64,000 nt of DNA. It comes from Flavimaricola sp. (GTDB lineage: Bacteria > Pseudomonadota > Alphaproteobacteria > Rhodobacterales > Rhodobacteraceae). Made by a program: the position numbers and the translations under genes. The stretch is from NCBI GenBank assembly GCA_029255105.1, contig JAQWWH010000031.1, positions 26,716 through 90,715 of the forward strand, in the 5' to 3' direction. The notes under the pieces are model-generated. The model searched no databases. It was not told the DNA's origin and saw nothing but the letters and a program-made list of their open reading frames with translations. Positions 9,531 to 19,073 of this stretch are shown piece by piece; position 1 is the stretch's first letter, and each line of letters begins with the position of its first letter.

Positions 9531-10370
9531 ATGACTGACGATGCCAAATCCACTTCCGCCCCGCGGGCCATGGGCCGCAAATCCATCCGTCCGACCTTGC
9601 GCCCGCGCGAGCTGATGACCGACGACCCCGATCTGGCCGGCAGCTGGATGGCACAGGTGATCACGCTGGTCCCTCAGGCGTTCCCTGGTGTGCTTGGCGA
9701 AAGCCTGACGGGGAAGGCCCTGCAGGACGGGCTGTGGCAGCTGCGCACCCATGATCTGCGCACCTTCGGGGAGGGCAGGCATCACAACGTCGATGACACT
9801 CCTGCAGGCGGCGGGGCCGGGATGGTGCTGCGGGCCGATATCGTGGGCAAAGCTATCCTTGAGGCCAAATCACAGGCGCGGGGGATCACCCCTTTGATCT
9901 ACCTCTCACCCAGGGGACGGCCCTTCGACCAGGCCATGGCAAGAAGCCTTGCCCGCGCGGACGGGGTCATCCTGCTCTGTGGGCGGTTCGAGGGTGTGGA
10001 CGAGCGTGCGCTCGAACATTTCGGGGTCACCGAGGTCTCATTGGGCGACTTTATCCTGACGGGTGGCGAGATCGCCGCACAGGCCTTGATTGACGCGACC
10101 GTCCGGCTTATACCCCGCGTGCTTGGGAATCAGGCGTCCACTGAAGAGGAATCCTTTTCTCATGGGCTTTTGGAACATCCCCAGTATACAAAACCGGCCG
10201 TCTGGGAAGGTCGCGCGATACCCGAAGTGCTTCTGTCGGGACATCACGCGAAGATAACTGCCTGGCGGAAGGCGATGGCCGAAAGGCTTACGAAAGAACG
10301 ACGACCTGATCTCTGGCGGGCATACTGTGCGCAGCACGGCTTGAACCCGGATGAAGACCAAGAGCTCTGA
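9531..10370 (+). CDS. trmD: tRNA (guanine-N1)-methyltransferase
   Basis: [70 protein letters not shown]. Confidence 0.97.
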   Translation: MTDDAKSTSAPRAMGRKSIRPTLRPRELMTDDPDLAGSWMAQVITLVPQAFPGVLGESLTGKALQDGLWQLRTHDLRTFGEGRHHNVDDTPAGGGAGMVLRADIVGKAILEAKSQARGITPLIYLSPRGRPFDQAMARSLARADGVILLCGRFEGVDERALEHFGVTEVSLGDFILTGGEIAAQALIDATVRLIPRVLGNQASTEEESFSHGLLEHPQYTKPAVWEGRAIPEVLLSGHHAKITAWRKAMAERLTKERRPDLWRAYCAQHGLNPDEDQEL

Positions 10371-10422
10371 GGACGCGACAACATCCGTGGGCAAACCACG
10401 CGCATCAAAAGGAGCAGATCAG

Positions 10423-10806
10423 ATGGACCTGATCGCACAACTGGAGGCCGAGCAAATCGCCTCCCTCGGGAAAGACATTCCCGACTTCAAGGCCGGCGAC
10501 ACCATTCGCGTCGGTTTCCGCGTGACAGAAGGCACCCGTACCCGGGTTCAGAACTACGAGGGCGTTTGCATCAGCCGCAAGAATGGCTCGGGCATTGCCG
10601 GATCGTTCACCGTCCGCAAGATTTCCTTTGGCGAAGGCGTTGAGCGGGTTTTCCCCCTGCACTCCACCAACATCGACAGCATCACCGTGGTTCGCCGCGG
10701 TCGCGTCCGTCGTGCCAAGCTGTACTATCTGCGCGATCGTCGGGGCAAGTCTGCCCGGATCAAGGAGATGACGAACTACAAACCTGCGGCAAACGCCGAA
10801 GCCTGA
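10423..10806 (+). CDS. rplS: 50S ribosomal protein L19
   Basis: [81 protein letters not shown]. Confidence 0.98.
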   Translation: MDLIAQLEAEQIASLGKDIPDFKAGDTIRVGFRVTEGTRTRVQNYEGVCISRKNGSGIAGSFTVRKISFGEGVERVFPLHSTNIDSITVVRRGRVRRAKLYYLRDRRGKSARIKEMTNYKPAANAEA

Positions 10807-10817
10807 GGAGAGATGAG

Positions 10818-11039
10818 ATGAAAGACGGCATTCACCCCGAGTACCACCTCATCGACGTCAAGATGACCGATGGCACTGTGATCCAGATGAAGTCCACCTG
10901 GGGCAAAGAAGGCGATCAGATGTCGCTTGAGATTGATCCCCTGTCCCACCCGGCCTGGACCGGTGGCGGCACACGCCTGCTTGACAGCGGCGGCCGGGTA
11001 TCGAAGTTCAAGAACAAGTACGCAGGCCTGGGCTTCTAA
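10818..11039 (+). CDS. rpmE: 50S ribosomal protein L31
   Basis: [50 protein letters not shown]. Confidence 0.96.
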   Translation: MKDGIHPEYHLIDVKMTDGTVIQMKSTWGKEGDQMSLEIDPLSHPAWTGGGTRLLDSGGRVSKFKNKYAGLGF

Positions 11040-11067
11040 GCTTTCGCCAGCAGAACGATACGAACCA

Positions 11068-11100
11068 AAAAACGCCGCCCTTCGGGGCGGCGTTTGTCGT
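11068..11100 (+). terminator. rho-independent-like terminator after rpmE
   Basis: aaaaaacgccgcccttcggggcggcgtttgtcg: GC stem with a ttcg loop directly after the ribosomal protein cluster. Confidence 0.8.
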
Positions 11101-11113
11101 TCGGGGGGTGGGG

Positions 11114-11186
11114 GTAAGGTGGGTTCAAACCCACCTTACTCAAACAAACCGTGCCTTTGCGTAAGGTGGGTCAAGACCCACCTTAC
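11114..11186. repeat. Two 26-nt palindromic repeats (REP-like)
   Basis: gtaaggtgggttcaaacccaccttac (11114..11139) and gtaaggtgggtcaagacccaccttac (11161..11186), each with 12-nt arms. Confidence 0.88.
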
Positions 11187-11190
11187 CTCC

Positions 11191-12480
11191 TCACGCGGCC
11201 TGATGCGCCCGGCCCTTGCCTGGTGCACGCCGACGTCCGCCGCCCGCCGCCGGCCGGCCGCCCGCATTGGCAGCGCCCTTACCGCCACCGCCACCAAAGC
11301 GCCGTCCCTGGCCGCCACCGCCGCCACTGCGCTTCTTGGGCGCACCGATGACTTCCCAGGGCCTGCCAGAGGCGACGGGGATATCGGCCTTCATTGCCTT
11401 TTGGATGTCCTTCAGCTCGCCCATTTCCTCGGGCGAGCAAAAGGCGATGGCGGCCCCATCCGCACCGGCGCGGGCCGTCCGGCCAATCCGGTGAACGTAG
11501 TTTTCAGCCACATTCGGCAGTTCGTAATTGTAGACGTGGCGCACCTCAGGGATGTCGAGGCCACGGGCCGCGACATCTGTCGCCACCAACACGCGAACCT
11601 TGCCTTCCTTGAAGTCCCGGATCGCCCGGTCCCTTTGTCCCTGGCTCTTGTTGCCGTGGATGGAGGCAACGGCAAAGCCCTTGCTCTCAAGCAATTTCGA
11701 CAGCTTTTCCATTCCGTGCTTGGTCCGGCCGAAAACCAGGGCCCGCTCATCCCGGTGCGCATCAAGCAGTTCAATCAACAGATCGACCTTGGCCTTCTGT
11801 GCAACGAAGTGCACCGACTGGCTGATCTTGGCCACGGCCTGGCCTGGTGGATTGACCTGCACCCGTACAGGTTCGCGCAGGAAGGCGGCTGCCAGCTCTT
11901 CCATTTGTTTGGGCATGGTGGCCGAGAACAGCATGGTCTGCTTGTCCGCAGGCAGCAGCGGTGCGATGCGGCGCAGGGCGTGGATAAAGCCCATGTCCAG
12001 CATCTGGTCCGCCTCGTCCAGTACAAGGAACCGTGTCTCGGAAAGGGTAACGGCACGGCGGTCAAGAAGGTCGATCAACCGGCCCGGCGTGGCGACCAGA
12101 AGGCTGACCCCCCGTTCCATCCGACGGATCTGACCGGTGATGCCGGCCCCGCCGACGACCAGGGCGACCTTCAGGTGGGTGCCTTGGGTATAGGCGGTCA
12201 GATTGTCTGATATCTGCTTGGCCAATTCGCGTGTGGGGGCAAGGACCAGGGCCTTGGCGCCTTTTGGCACCGGACGACCACCGTCTTTGATGAGGGCGTC
12301 GATCATCGGCAGGCCAAAGGCCGCCGTTTTGCCGGATCCTGTCTGGGCAAGGCCCATGACATCACGGCCATTCATGGCGTGCGGGATGGCCTGACTTTGG
12401 ATCGGGGTCGGTTCGGTAATCCCTTGTTCGGCAAGGGCAGCAATCAGTCGGGGCGCAAGGCCCAGCATGTCGAAATCCAT
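11191..12480 (-). CDS. DEAD/DEAH box RNA helicase
   Basis: PTPIQSQAIPHAMNGRDVMGLAQTGSGKTAAFGLP, VLDEADQMLDMGF, HRIGRTARAGADG; Gly/Arg-rich tail. Confidence 0.96.
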   Translation of the reverse strand: MDFDMLGLAPRLIAALAEQGITEPTPIQSQAIPHAMNGRDVMGLAQTGSGKTAAFGLPMIDALIKDGGRPVPKGAKALVLAPTRELAKQISDNLTAYTQGTHLKVALVVGGAGITGQIRRMERGVSLLVATPGRLIDLLDRRAVTLSETRFLVLDEADQMLDMGFIHALRRIAPLLPADKQTMLFSATMPKQMEELAAAFLREPVRVQVNPPGQAVAKISQSVHFVAQKAKVDLLIELLDAHRDERALVFGRTKHGMEKLSKLLESKGFAVASIHGNKSQGQRDRAIRDFKEGKVRVLVATDVAARGLDIPEVRHVYNYELPNVAENYVHRIGRTARAGADGAAIAFCSPEEMGELKDIQKAMKADIPVASGRPWEVIGAPKKRSGGGGGQGRRFGGGGGKGAANAGGRPAAGGGRRRAPGKGRAHQAA

Positions 12481-12891
12481 TCGGATATCCTGTTCATAAA
12501 TCGGGGGGCCTTTGAGCAGGCCCGCAATAAGGGTCGTGCCCGCAGATCCCATTGCAGGATGCGGACGGCAAAAGGGTTGCGCCGTGAACCTGATCTCAAG
12601 ACCGGATTGTCCCGAAACCGTCCTGGCGCGGCCCCTTGCGTGAAGATGGGAACCTCAGTCGACACATCGCCCTGCACTCACATCGCGGTAACGCGACAGC
12701 GCGCTGCTCACGCGGCAGCTGGGTCAATGGTTAGGTGGCACATGGCCCTTGTGCGACACAAAGTCAATGGTCGTGACGTCAAAGCAGCCCTTGTGGCATC
12801 CTCTGCCTTCCCCTAGTGGCCACCCAGACATAGACTGACGCAATCTGTGCCGCGACAAAGACGGCAAAGGTAAAAGTGAAGGGCTGGGGCA

Positions 12892-13701
12892 GTGGCGCAT
12901 ATCATCGTTGTAGGCAATGAAAAGGGCGGCGCGGGTAAATCAACCGTTGCCATGCATGTGGCGACCGCCCTTGCCAGAATGGGCCACAAGATCGGGTGCC
13001 TCGACCTCGATCTTCGCCAGAAATCGCTGGCCCGCTATTTTACCAACCGGCGTGCCTTTATGGCTGACCAGGGGCTCGACCTGCCGACCCCGTCCTATGT
13101 CGATCTGCCCGAGATCTCCAAAGAGGAGATTGGCCCAGGTGAAAACGTCTTTGACCACCGCCTTTCGGCCGCAGTGGCCGGGCTGGAACCGGAAAGCGAT
13201 TTCATCCTGATCGATTGCCCCGGGTCTCACACTCGGCTCAGCCAGGTGGCCCACAGCCTGGCCGACACCCTGATCACGCCGCTGAACGACAGCTTCATAG
13301 ATTTTGACCTGTTGGCCCATATCGGGACGGACGGCGAAACCATCACAGGGCCGTCGATCTATTCGGAAATGGTTTGGAATGCCCGCCAGCTACGGGCCCA
13401 GGCCGGGCTTGCCCCCATTGACTGGGTGGTCATTCGCAACCGCCTGGGTGCGCAGAACATGGTGAACAAGCAAAAGATGGAAGCGGCCGTGGCCAAGCTA
13501 TCGCGCCGGATCGGTTTTCGGACTGCGCCGGGCTTCAACGAACGAGTGATCTTTCGCGAGCTGTTTCCCCGAGGGCTAACCTTGCTGGACCTGCGCGACA
13601 TTGGAGTAGAGCGGCTTAATATCTCGAACGTCGCGGCCCGACAGGAAATGCGCGACATGATCAAGGCGTTGAACCTGCCCGGCGTCTCTGTCGACTTTTG
13701 A
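12892..13701 (+). CDS. mipZ: division plane positioning ATPase MipZ
   Basis: ParA-like deviant Walker A (GNEKGGAGKSTVAMHVATAL) and MipZ-like LDLDLRQKSLARYFTNRRAF. Confidence 0.88.
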   Translation: MAHIIVVGNEKGGAGKSTVAMHVATALARMGHKIGCLDLDLRQKSLARYFTNRRAFMADQGLDLPTPSYVDLPEISKEEIGPGENVFDHRLSAAVAGLEPESDFILIDCPGSHTRLSQVAHSLADTLITPLNDSFIDFDLLAHIGTDGETITGPSIYSEMVWNARQLRAQAGLAPIDWVVIRNRLGAQNMVNKQKMEAAVAKLSRRIGFRTAPGFNERVIFRELFPRGLTLLDLRDIGVERLNISNVAARQEMRDMIKALNLPGVSVDF

Positions 13702-13728
13702 GGCCGCATCACGGCCGGCCCGCCAAGA

Positions 13729-14142
13729 TCAAAGTGCGCGACGCCCTTGGCGCAAAGCCATCCGCACCAACTTGACCGCCATTCCTGGCGACAGGGCGAC
13801 CTGAGGTTTCGATACCTTTACCCCCTTTGGTGCGGCCGCTGTGGCATTGGGCCGCACCTCGGTCGGTATTTTGGGAAGGCGGCTCGACGCGACGAAGCGA
13901 CTGGGGTCGACCTGCTTTTCGTTGGTGCTAAGCCGAACCGCTAGCGGCACTAGACCAAAGAGGCCAACGGCACCACCGATCTTGGAAAACACGCCAAAGA
14001 TAGTCTGGCCTTCGCCAAGATTGTTCACCGTACCGCTCCAGATTTGGAGAACCGCGCCCACGCCCAGGATTGCGACCGCCAGGCAAAGGTAGGGCCAGGG
14101 TCCAAGAGCAAAGACCTTTCTCAAGAAAGACGGACCGGTTTT
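13729..14142 (-). CDS. hypothetical membrane protein
   Basis: ORF with two hydrophobic segments (MKTGPSFLRKVFALGPWPYLCLAVAILGVGAVLQIW...); start uncertain. Confidence 0.5.
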   Translation of the reverse strand, partial: KTGPSFLRKVFALGPWPYLCLAVAILGVGAVLQIWSGTVNNLGEGQTIFGVFSKIGGAVGLFGLVPLAVRLSTNEKQVDPSRFVASSRLPKIPTEVRPNATAAAPKGVKVSKPQVALSPGMAVKLVRMALRQGRRAL

Positions 14143-14245
14143 CATCGCACTCTCCAAGACTGATGGAGAAAGAAGTACCCCACAAATGGGGCAGGTCCAT
14201 GACCCAACAACGGAGCTTGAATGGCGAATTGAGGCGGCGCGCTGT

Positions 14246-15391
14246 CTAGCCGACCCGCCGCCCCCCGCACCAAGTCGTCCTCACCAAGGGTGTTCTTCCG
14301 TGGGTTGAAACCTGAATAAGGTCAGCGGCCTGCGCAACCACGATCTGCCCCCGGTCAGCCAGATTAGCCGCCAAAGCCGGTGCCCGGCTGACCGTCGCAA
14401 CAGCGCGCGGCAGGTCCCCCCAGATCTCGGCCAGACGGAAGGCGGCATTGAGCAATCCAGCCGGAACGTAGTCCGATGACAGGATATCCAGCAGCCCCCG
14501 TTCCGCCAGATCGGCAGCCGAGACATTGCCCGAATGCGAGCCGCCGCGAATGAGGTTGGGGGCGCCCATCATGACGGCGATCCCCTGTTCGCGGCAGGCC
14601 TCGGCCGCCTCGACTGTTGTCGGAAACTCTGCCAGCCGGATTCCATGGCCAGCAGAGACAAGGACCTGCTCGGCCGTGGTGTCATCGTGGCTGGCGAGAA
14701 CGGCCCCGAGCCGGGCGGCGGCGGCGACAGATGCTGCCTCATGCGCCGCGCCAAGGCGTGCCTGCAACTCTTTCTGCCGATCGACGTGGTCGTCAAAGTC
14801 GGCATCTGACAGCCCGTGCTTGCCGCAGACATAGTCCTTGTACTTCGTGATATCGCGAAACTGGCGCTGGCCCGGAGTATGGTCCATCAGGCTTATGACG
14901 CCCACCGCGTCATCGGTCCCGAACTCTGCCAGTTCCTCGATCAGGGTTTCCGAACAGACCTCGGCCCGCAGGTGGATCAGGTGGTTGATCCGCAACGCCC
15001 CTGCTTCGCGCAGACCGCGCATTTCAGAGGCGAGGGTCCGGGCATACTTGCCATAGTTCGCCTTGCTCGAAGACACGACCGACCCCACGCGCATTGCATC
15101 GAACACGGTGGTGATCCCGCACATCGCCAGCTCACCGTCATGGGCCAGGATCGCCGCGTCATGGGGCCAGTTGACCCGGGGGCGCGGCTGGATGTGACGT
15201 TCAAGGTTGTCGGTGTGCAACTCGACCAGACCGGGCAGGAGGTAATCGCCACTAAGGTCGATCGCACCCCGCGGCACATGTGACCCTTCGCCGATCCCGG
15301 CAATCTTGCCATCGGCAAGCAGGACCCAACCCGTCATGACCCGGTCGGGCAGGACAAGTCTGGCGTTGGCCAGACACGTCTGGGATGTCAT
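14246..15391 (-). CDS. phnM: alpha-D-ribose 1-methylphosphonate 5-triphosphate diphosphatase
   Basis: Amidohydrolase motif PGLVELHTDNLERHIQPRPRVNWPHDAAILAHDGELAMCGITTVFDA; in the phn cluster. Confidence 0.93.
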   Translation of the reverse strand: MTSQTCLANARLVLPDRVMTGWVLLADGKIAGIGEGSHVPRGAIDLSGDYLLPGLVELHTDNLERHIQPRPRVNWPHDAAILAHDGELAMCGITTVFDAMRVGSVVSSSKANYGKYARTLASEMRGLREAGALRINHLIHLRAEVCSETLIEELAEFGTDDAVGVISLMDHTPGQRQFRDITKYKDYVCGKHGLSDADFDDHVDRQKELQARLGAAHEAASVAAAARLGAVLASHDDTTAEQVLVSAGHGIRLAEFPTTVEAAEACREQGIAVMMGAPNLIRGGSHSGNVSAADLAERGLLDILSSDYVPAGLLNAAFRLAEIWGDLPRAVATVSRAPALAANLADRGQIVVAQAADLIQVSTHGRTPLVRTTWCGGRRVG

Positions 15392-15440
15392 GACGGTGTC
15401 ATCCATTTCAGTCATCCGGGCAGATATCGCGGAGGTGTCC

Positions 15441-16127
15441 ATGTCACAGTTCGTCCGTTTTGCAATCTACTACCTGCCACCCGACGGCCCTTTGGCCGAA
15501 TTCGGGGCAAGATGGTTGGGGTGGGATGTTGGCGTCGGGCAATCCGTGGCCCATCCGACAAACACGCTGAGAGAGGCCCGCGTCGAAGAAGTGACCCGGA
15601 CGCCCCGCAAATATGGCTTTCACGGCACCCTCAAGCCCCCTTTCCGGCTGGCCGAGGGGACGGACGGCTCGCAGCTTCATGCCGCAGTCCGGACTTTGGC
15701 GGCCAGCCTTGCGCCGGTCACGCTGGATCGGTTGCGCCTTGCCCGCCTTGGGCATTTTCTGGCGCTGGTACCTGACGGCGACACGACCGCCCTTGGCCAG
15801 CTTGCAGCCCGCTGCGTGACCGAACCCGACCGGTTCCGCGCCCCTGCGTCCGAGGCCGAACTGGCCAGACGCCGAGCAGCCGGGTTGAGCGCACGGCAGG
15901 AGGACATGTTGCGCCACTGGGGCTATCCCTATGTTCTGGAAGAATTCGGCTTTCACCTTACCCTCACCGGACGCCTGCAGCCCGACGAAATGGACGAGGT
16001 CGAAGCTGCACTTGCCTTGGCGCTGCCCGACTTGCCCAGCCCCTACATCATCGACCAGATTGCCCTTGCAGGCGAACGCAGCGATGGTCGGTTCCAGCTT
16101 ATCCATCGCTACGCACTCACCGGATAA
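15441..16127 (+). CDS. DUF1045 / 2H-phosphoesterase-like putative phosphonate metabolism protein
   Basis: RFAIYYLPPDGPLAEFGARWLGWD..., two spaced H-x-T motifs (FHGTLKPPF and FHLTLTGRL) typical of 2H phosphoesterases. Confidence 0.8.
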   Translation: MSQFVRFAIYYLPPDGPLAEFGARWLGWDVGVGQSVAHPTNTLREARVEEVTRTPRKYGFHGTLKPPFRLAEGTDGSQLHAAVRTLAASLAPVTLDRLRLARLGHFLALVPDGDTTALGQLAARCVTEPDRFRAPASEAELARRRAAGLSARQEDMLRHWGYPYVLEEFGFHLTLTGRLQPDEMDEVEAALALALPDLPSPYIIDQIALAGERSDGRFQLIHRYALTG

Positions 16128-16651
16128 AGAACCCGAAGGGCCTGAGCGACCGCCTCTTCCAGCGTTCCGTCATTTTGGATGTTGTAAGACGGGACGCCTT
16201 GCGCGAGCGGCTTGTCCGCCTGCTTCAGCCGGGCGGCAATCTCGGCCGCCGTTTCGCGGCCTCGCCCTGCCAGCCGCTGGGCCAGAACCTCGGGACTGGC
16301 CGTCACGTTCAGGACGGTAAGCTCGCCAAAGACAGCCTGTGCCTCTTGCAGCACCCCCCGGGACAGATTGACCAGCCCGTCGCGACCAGACCGAACCGAC
16401 AGCCGGGCGGCCTCGGGTATTCCGTAGAACAGGCCATGTGCTTGCCATTGCAGGCAAAACCCGCCCGCCTCGGCCAGACTTTGAAACGTCTGTTCCGACA
16501 CCGGCTCAAAGTCCTCGCCACCCCGCTCCGGGTCGCGGGTGATCACCCGGCGGACAACAGCCAGGTCGGGCCGCTGCCCGGCAAGCGCCGTCATCAGGCT
16601 GTCCTTGCCAACGCCCGACGGGCCGACGACCGCGATCATCCGGCCCGCCAT
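16109..16651 (-). CDS. phnN: ribose 1,5-bisphosphate phosphokinase PhnN
   Basis: MAGRMIAVVGPSGVGKDSLMTAL; guanylate-kinase-like; in the phn cluster. Confidence 0.93.
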   Translation of the reverse strand: MAGRMIAVVGPSGVGKDSLMTALAGQRPDLAVVRRVITRDPERGGEDFEPVSEQTFQSLAEAGGFCLQWQAHGLFYGIPEAARLSVRSGRDGLVNLSRGVLQEAQAVFGELTVLNVTASPEVLAQRLAGRGRETAAEIAARLKQADKPLAQGVPSYNIQNDGTLEEAVAQALRVLYPVSA

Positions 16652-17334
16652 CAGGCGGCCTGTAGGGGGGCGAAGCCAGTTACATCTACGACACGGTCGC
16701 AGACCCTGTCACGGGCCGCTTCGTCATGGAAAATGCCCATGATCGCCGCCCCACGATCCTTGGCCTCTTCGATCAGGGTCAGCACGACCTCACGGTTTGC
16801 GGCGTCCAGACTGGCCGTCGGCTCATCCAGCAGCAGGACGGGATAGGGGTGGGCAAAGCCGCGGGCAATGTTGACCCGCTGCTGCTCGCCCCCCGAAAAG
16901 GTTGTCGGCGACAGGGACCAGAGGGTCTGGGGAATGTTCAACCGGGTCAACAGGTCACGGGCGCGGGCCAGAGCGGCCTCACGATCCTCGCCCACAGCCA
17001 GCAAAGGCTCTGCCACCACCTCAAGGGTCGGAACACGCGGGACAACGCGCAGGAACTGGCTGACATAGCCCATGACCTCGCGGCGCAGGGCGAGGATCTC
17101 GCGCGGGGCGGCCTGCGCCACATCAAGGCCCGCCACCACAACCTTGCCCTTTGCGGCAAGGTAGTTGCCATAGACCATCCGCATCAGGGTCGACTTGCCA
17201 GCGCCCGAGGCACCAACGAGGGCCACGCATTCGCCCTTTGCCACCGACAGGGATGCGTTGCGCATAACCTCGATCACCGCCCCACCCTGATTGTGCAGGG
17301 TAAAGGTCTTTGACACATCGCTCAGGGCGATCAT
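16651..17334 (-). CDS. phnL: phosphonate C-P lyase system protein PhnL
   Basis: ABC ATPase: VGASGAGKSTLMRMVYGNYLAAKG, SGGEQQRVNIARGFAHPYPVLLLDEPTASLD. Confidence 0.93.
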   Translation of the reverse strand: MIALSDVSKTFTLHNQGGAVIEVMRNASLSVAKGECVALVGASGAGKSTLMRMVYGNYLAAKGKVVVAGLDVAQAAPREILALRREVMGYVSQFLRVVPRVPTLEVVAEPLLAVGEDREAALARARDLLTRLNIPQTLWSLSPTTFSGGEQQRVNIARGFAHPYPVLLLDEPTASLDAANREVVLTLIEEAKDRGAAIMGIFHDEAARDRVCDRVVDVTGFAPLQAA

Positions 17335-17400
17335 GGGTTCCACTCCGGTCACAGCAGGGACCTCCGTTCAGTCATGGATAGGGTCAAGCACACCAACATG

Positions 17401-18171
17401 TCAGACCTGCAACACGGACGAGACAAGAAGCTGGGTATAGGCATGCTGCGGATCGTCAAGGACCTGATCGGTCAGGCCGGCCTCAACCACATGGCCGTCT
17501 TTCATCACCATCAGGCGATCGGCCAGCAGGCGGACAACGGCCAGGTCATGGGTGACGATGATCGCGCTCAGACCCATGTCGCGGACAAGGCCACGCAAAA
17601 GGTCAAGGAGGCGGGCCTGAACGCTGACATCAAGGCCGCCGGTTGGTTCGTCCATGAACACCAGCCGGGGGCCGGTCACAAGATTGCGGGCAATCTGCAG
17701 ACGCTGCTGCATGCCGCCCGAAAAGGTCGTGGGGCGGTCGTCGATCCGGGTTTCGCTGATCTCGACCCGGCCCAGCCAGTCGATGGCAGTGTCGCGGATG
17801 TCGCCGTAGTTGCGGGCACCCACAGCCATCAACCGTTCGCCCACGTTGCCACCCGCGCTGACGCCCATGCGCAGCCCGTCCCGGGCATGTTGATGGACAA
17901 AGGCCCAATCGGTGCGCGACAGCATCCGGCGGGCCGGCTCGGACATAGTCAGCGTATCTGTCGGACCATCGGCGCGGGTGTCAAAGATCACCTGACCACT
18001 GTCGCAAACCAGATGGCCCGCCATGCAGTTAAGAAGGGTGGACTTGCCCGACCCGCTTTCCCCCACAATCCCCATGACCTCACCCGGCCAGAGGTCAAAG
18101 GACACGTCGGCACATCCGATATGGGGGCCATAGCGCTTGGTCAGGGCGCGAACCGACAGCAATGGGGTCAT
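17401..18171 (-). CDS. phnK: phosphonate C-P lyase system protein PhnK
   Basis: ABC ATPase: VGESGSGKSTLLNCMAGHL, SGGMQQRLQIARNLVTGPRLVFMDEPTGGLDVSVQARLLDLLRGLV. Confidence 0.93.
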   Translation of the reverse strand: MTPLLSVRALTKRYGPHIGCADVSFDLWPGEVMGIVGESGSGKSTLLNCMAGHLVCDSGQVIFDTRADGPTDTLTMSEPARRMLSRTDWAFVHQHARDGLRMGVSAGGNVGERLMAVGARNYGDIRDTAIDWLGRVEISETRIDDRPTTFSGGMQQRLQIARNLVTGPRLVFMDEPTGGLDVSVQARLLDLLRGLVRDMGLSAIIVTHDLAVVRLLADRLMVMKDGHVVEAGLTDQVLDDPQHAYTQLLVSSVLQV

Positions 18172-18998
18172 CGGGCAGCCTCCTGACGATGCGTGCAGTA
18201 ATCAGTGTCCGAGCAGACAAACAGGCGGCCGCCTTCATCGTCCACGATCACCTCGTCCAGATAGCTGTCCTGGGCACCACACAGCCCGCAAGGGTGATCC
18301 GCCTTAGAGGCCTCGAAAGGATGATCCTCGAAATCCAGGCTCACCGCCTTCGTATGGGGGGGCAAGGCATAGATGCGCTGCTCGCGGCCCGCGCCAAACA
18401 ACTGAATCGCCGCCATCTCAAGCTTGGGGTTGTCGAACTTGGGGATCGGCGACGGGTCCATCACATAGCGACCCTCGACCTTCACCGGATAGGCATAGGC
18501 CGTGGCGATATGGCCATGGCGGCTGATATCCTCGTACAGCTTCACATGCATGAGCCCGTATTCCTCCAGCGCATGCATCTTGCGGGTCTCGGTCTCGCGC
18601 GGCTCAAGAAAGCGCATCGGTTCCGGGATCGGCACCTGATAGACTAGGATCTGCCCCTCTTTCAGCGGCTCCTCGGGGATGCGGTGGCGGGTCTGGATGA
18701 CCGTGGCCTCGCCCGTCACCGTCGTCGTGGCCACCCCTGCCGTGCGCTCAAAAAACTTGCGGATCGACACGGCGTTGGTCGTGTCATCGGCCCCCTGATC
18801 GATCACCTTCATCGTATCGTCGGGCGTCAGCACCGCCGCCGACACCTGAACCCCACCGGTCCCCCAACCATAGGGCATCGGCATCTCGCGGCTGGCAAAG
18901 GGAACCTGGTAGCCCGGGATCGCCAGACCCTTGAGGATGGCCCGGCGGATCATCCTTTTGGTCTGCTCATCGAGATAGGCAAAGTTATACTCTTGCAT
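18168..18998 (-). CDS. phnJ: C-P lyase PhnJ (radical SAM)
   Basis: MQEYNFAYLDEQTKRMIRRAILKGLAIPGYQVPFASREMPMPYGWGTGGVQ; Cys cluster CGLC...CSDTDYC. Confidence 0.97.
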   Translation of the reverse strand: MQEYNFAYLDEQTKRMIRRAILKGLAIPGYQVPFASREMPMPYGWGTGGVQVSAAVLTPDDTMKVIDQGADDTTNAVSIRKFFERTAGVATTTVTGEATVIQTRHRIPEEPLKEGQILVYQVPIPEPMRFLEPRETETRKMHALEEYGLMHVKLYEDISRHGHIATAYAYPVKVEGRYVMDPSPIPKFDNPKLEMAAIQLFGAGREQRIYALPPHTKAVSLDFEDHPFEASKADHPCGLCGAQDSYLDEVIVDDEGGRLFVCSDTDYCTHRQEAAR

Positions 18999-19004
18999 GG
19001 CCCT

Positions 19005-19040
19005 GCCCTTCGCTTTGTTCCAAATACTCCCGCCGGAGGC
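19005..19040. repeat. 36-nt dispersed repeat, copy 2
   Basis: gcccttcgctttgttccaaatactcccgccggaggc, matches 3589..3624. Confidence 0.8.
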
Positions 19041-19073
19041 ATCCACCGCCATGCAGGGCACACCAACCAGGGG

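Noticed and set aside
11114-11186. CRISPR-like repeat pair
   Set aside because: Only two copies, perfectly palindromic, a 21-nt gap, and no cas genes: REP-like elements fit better.
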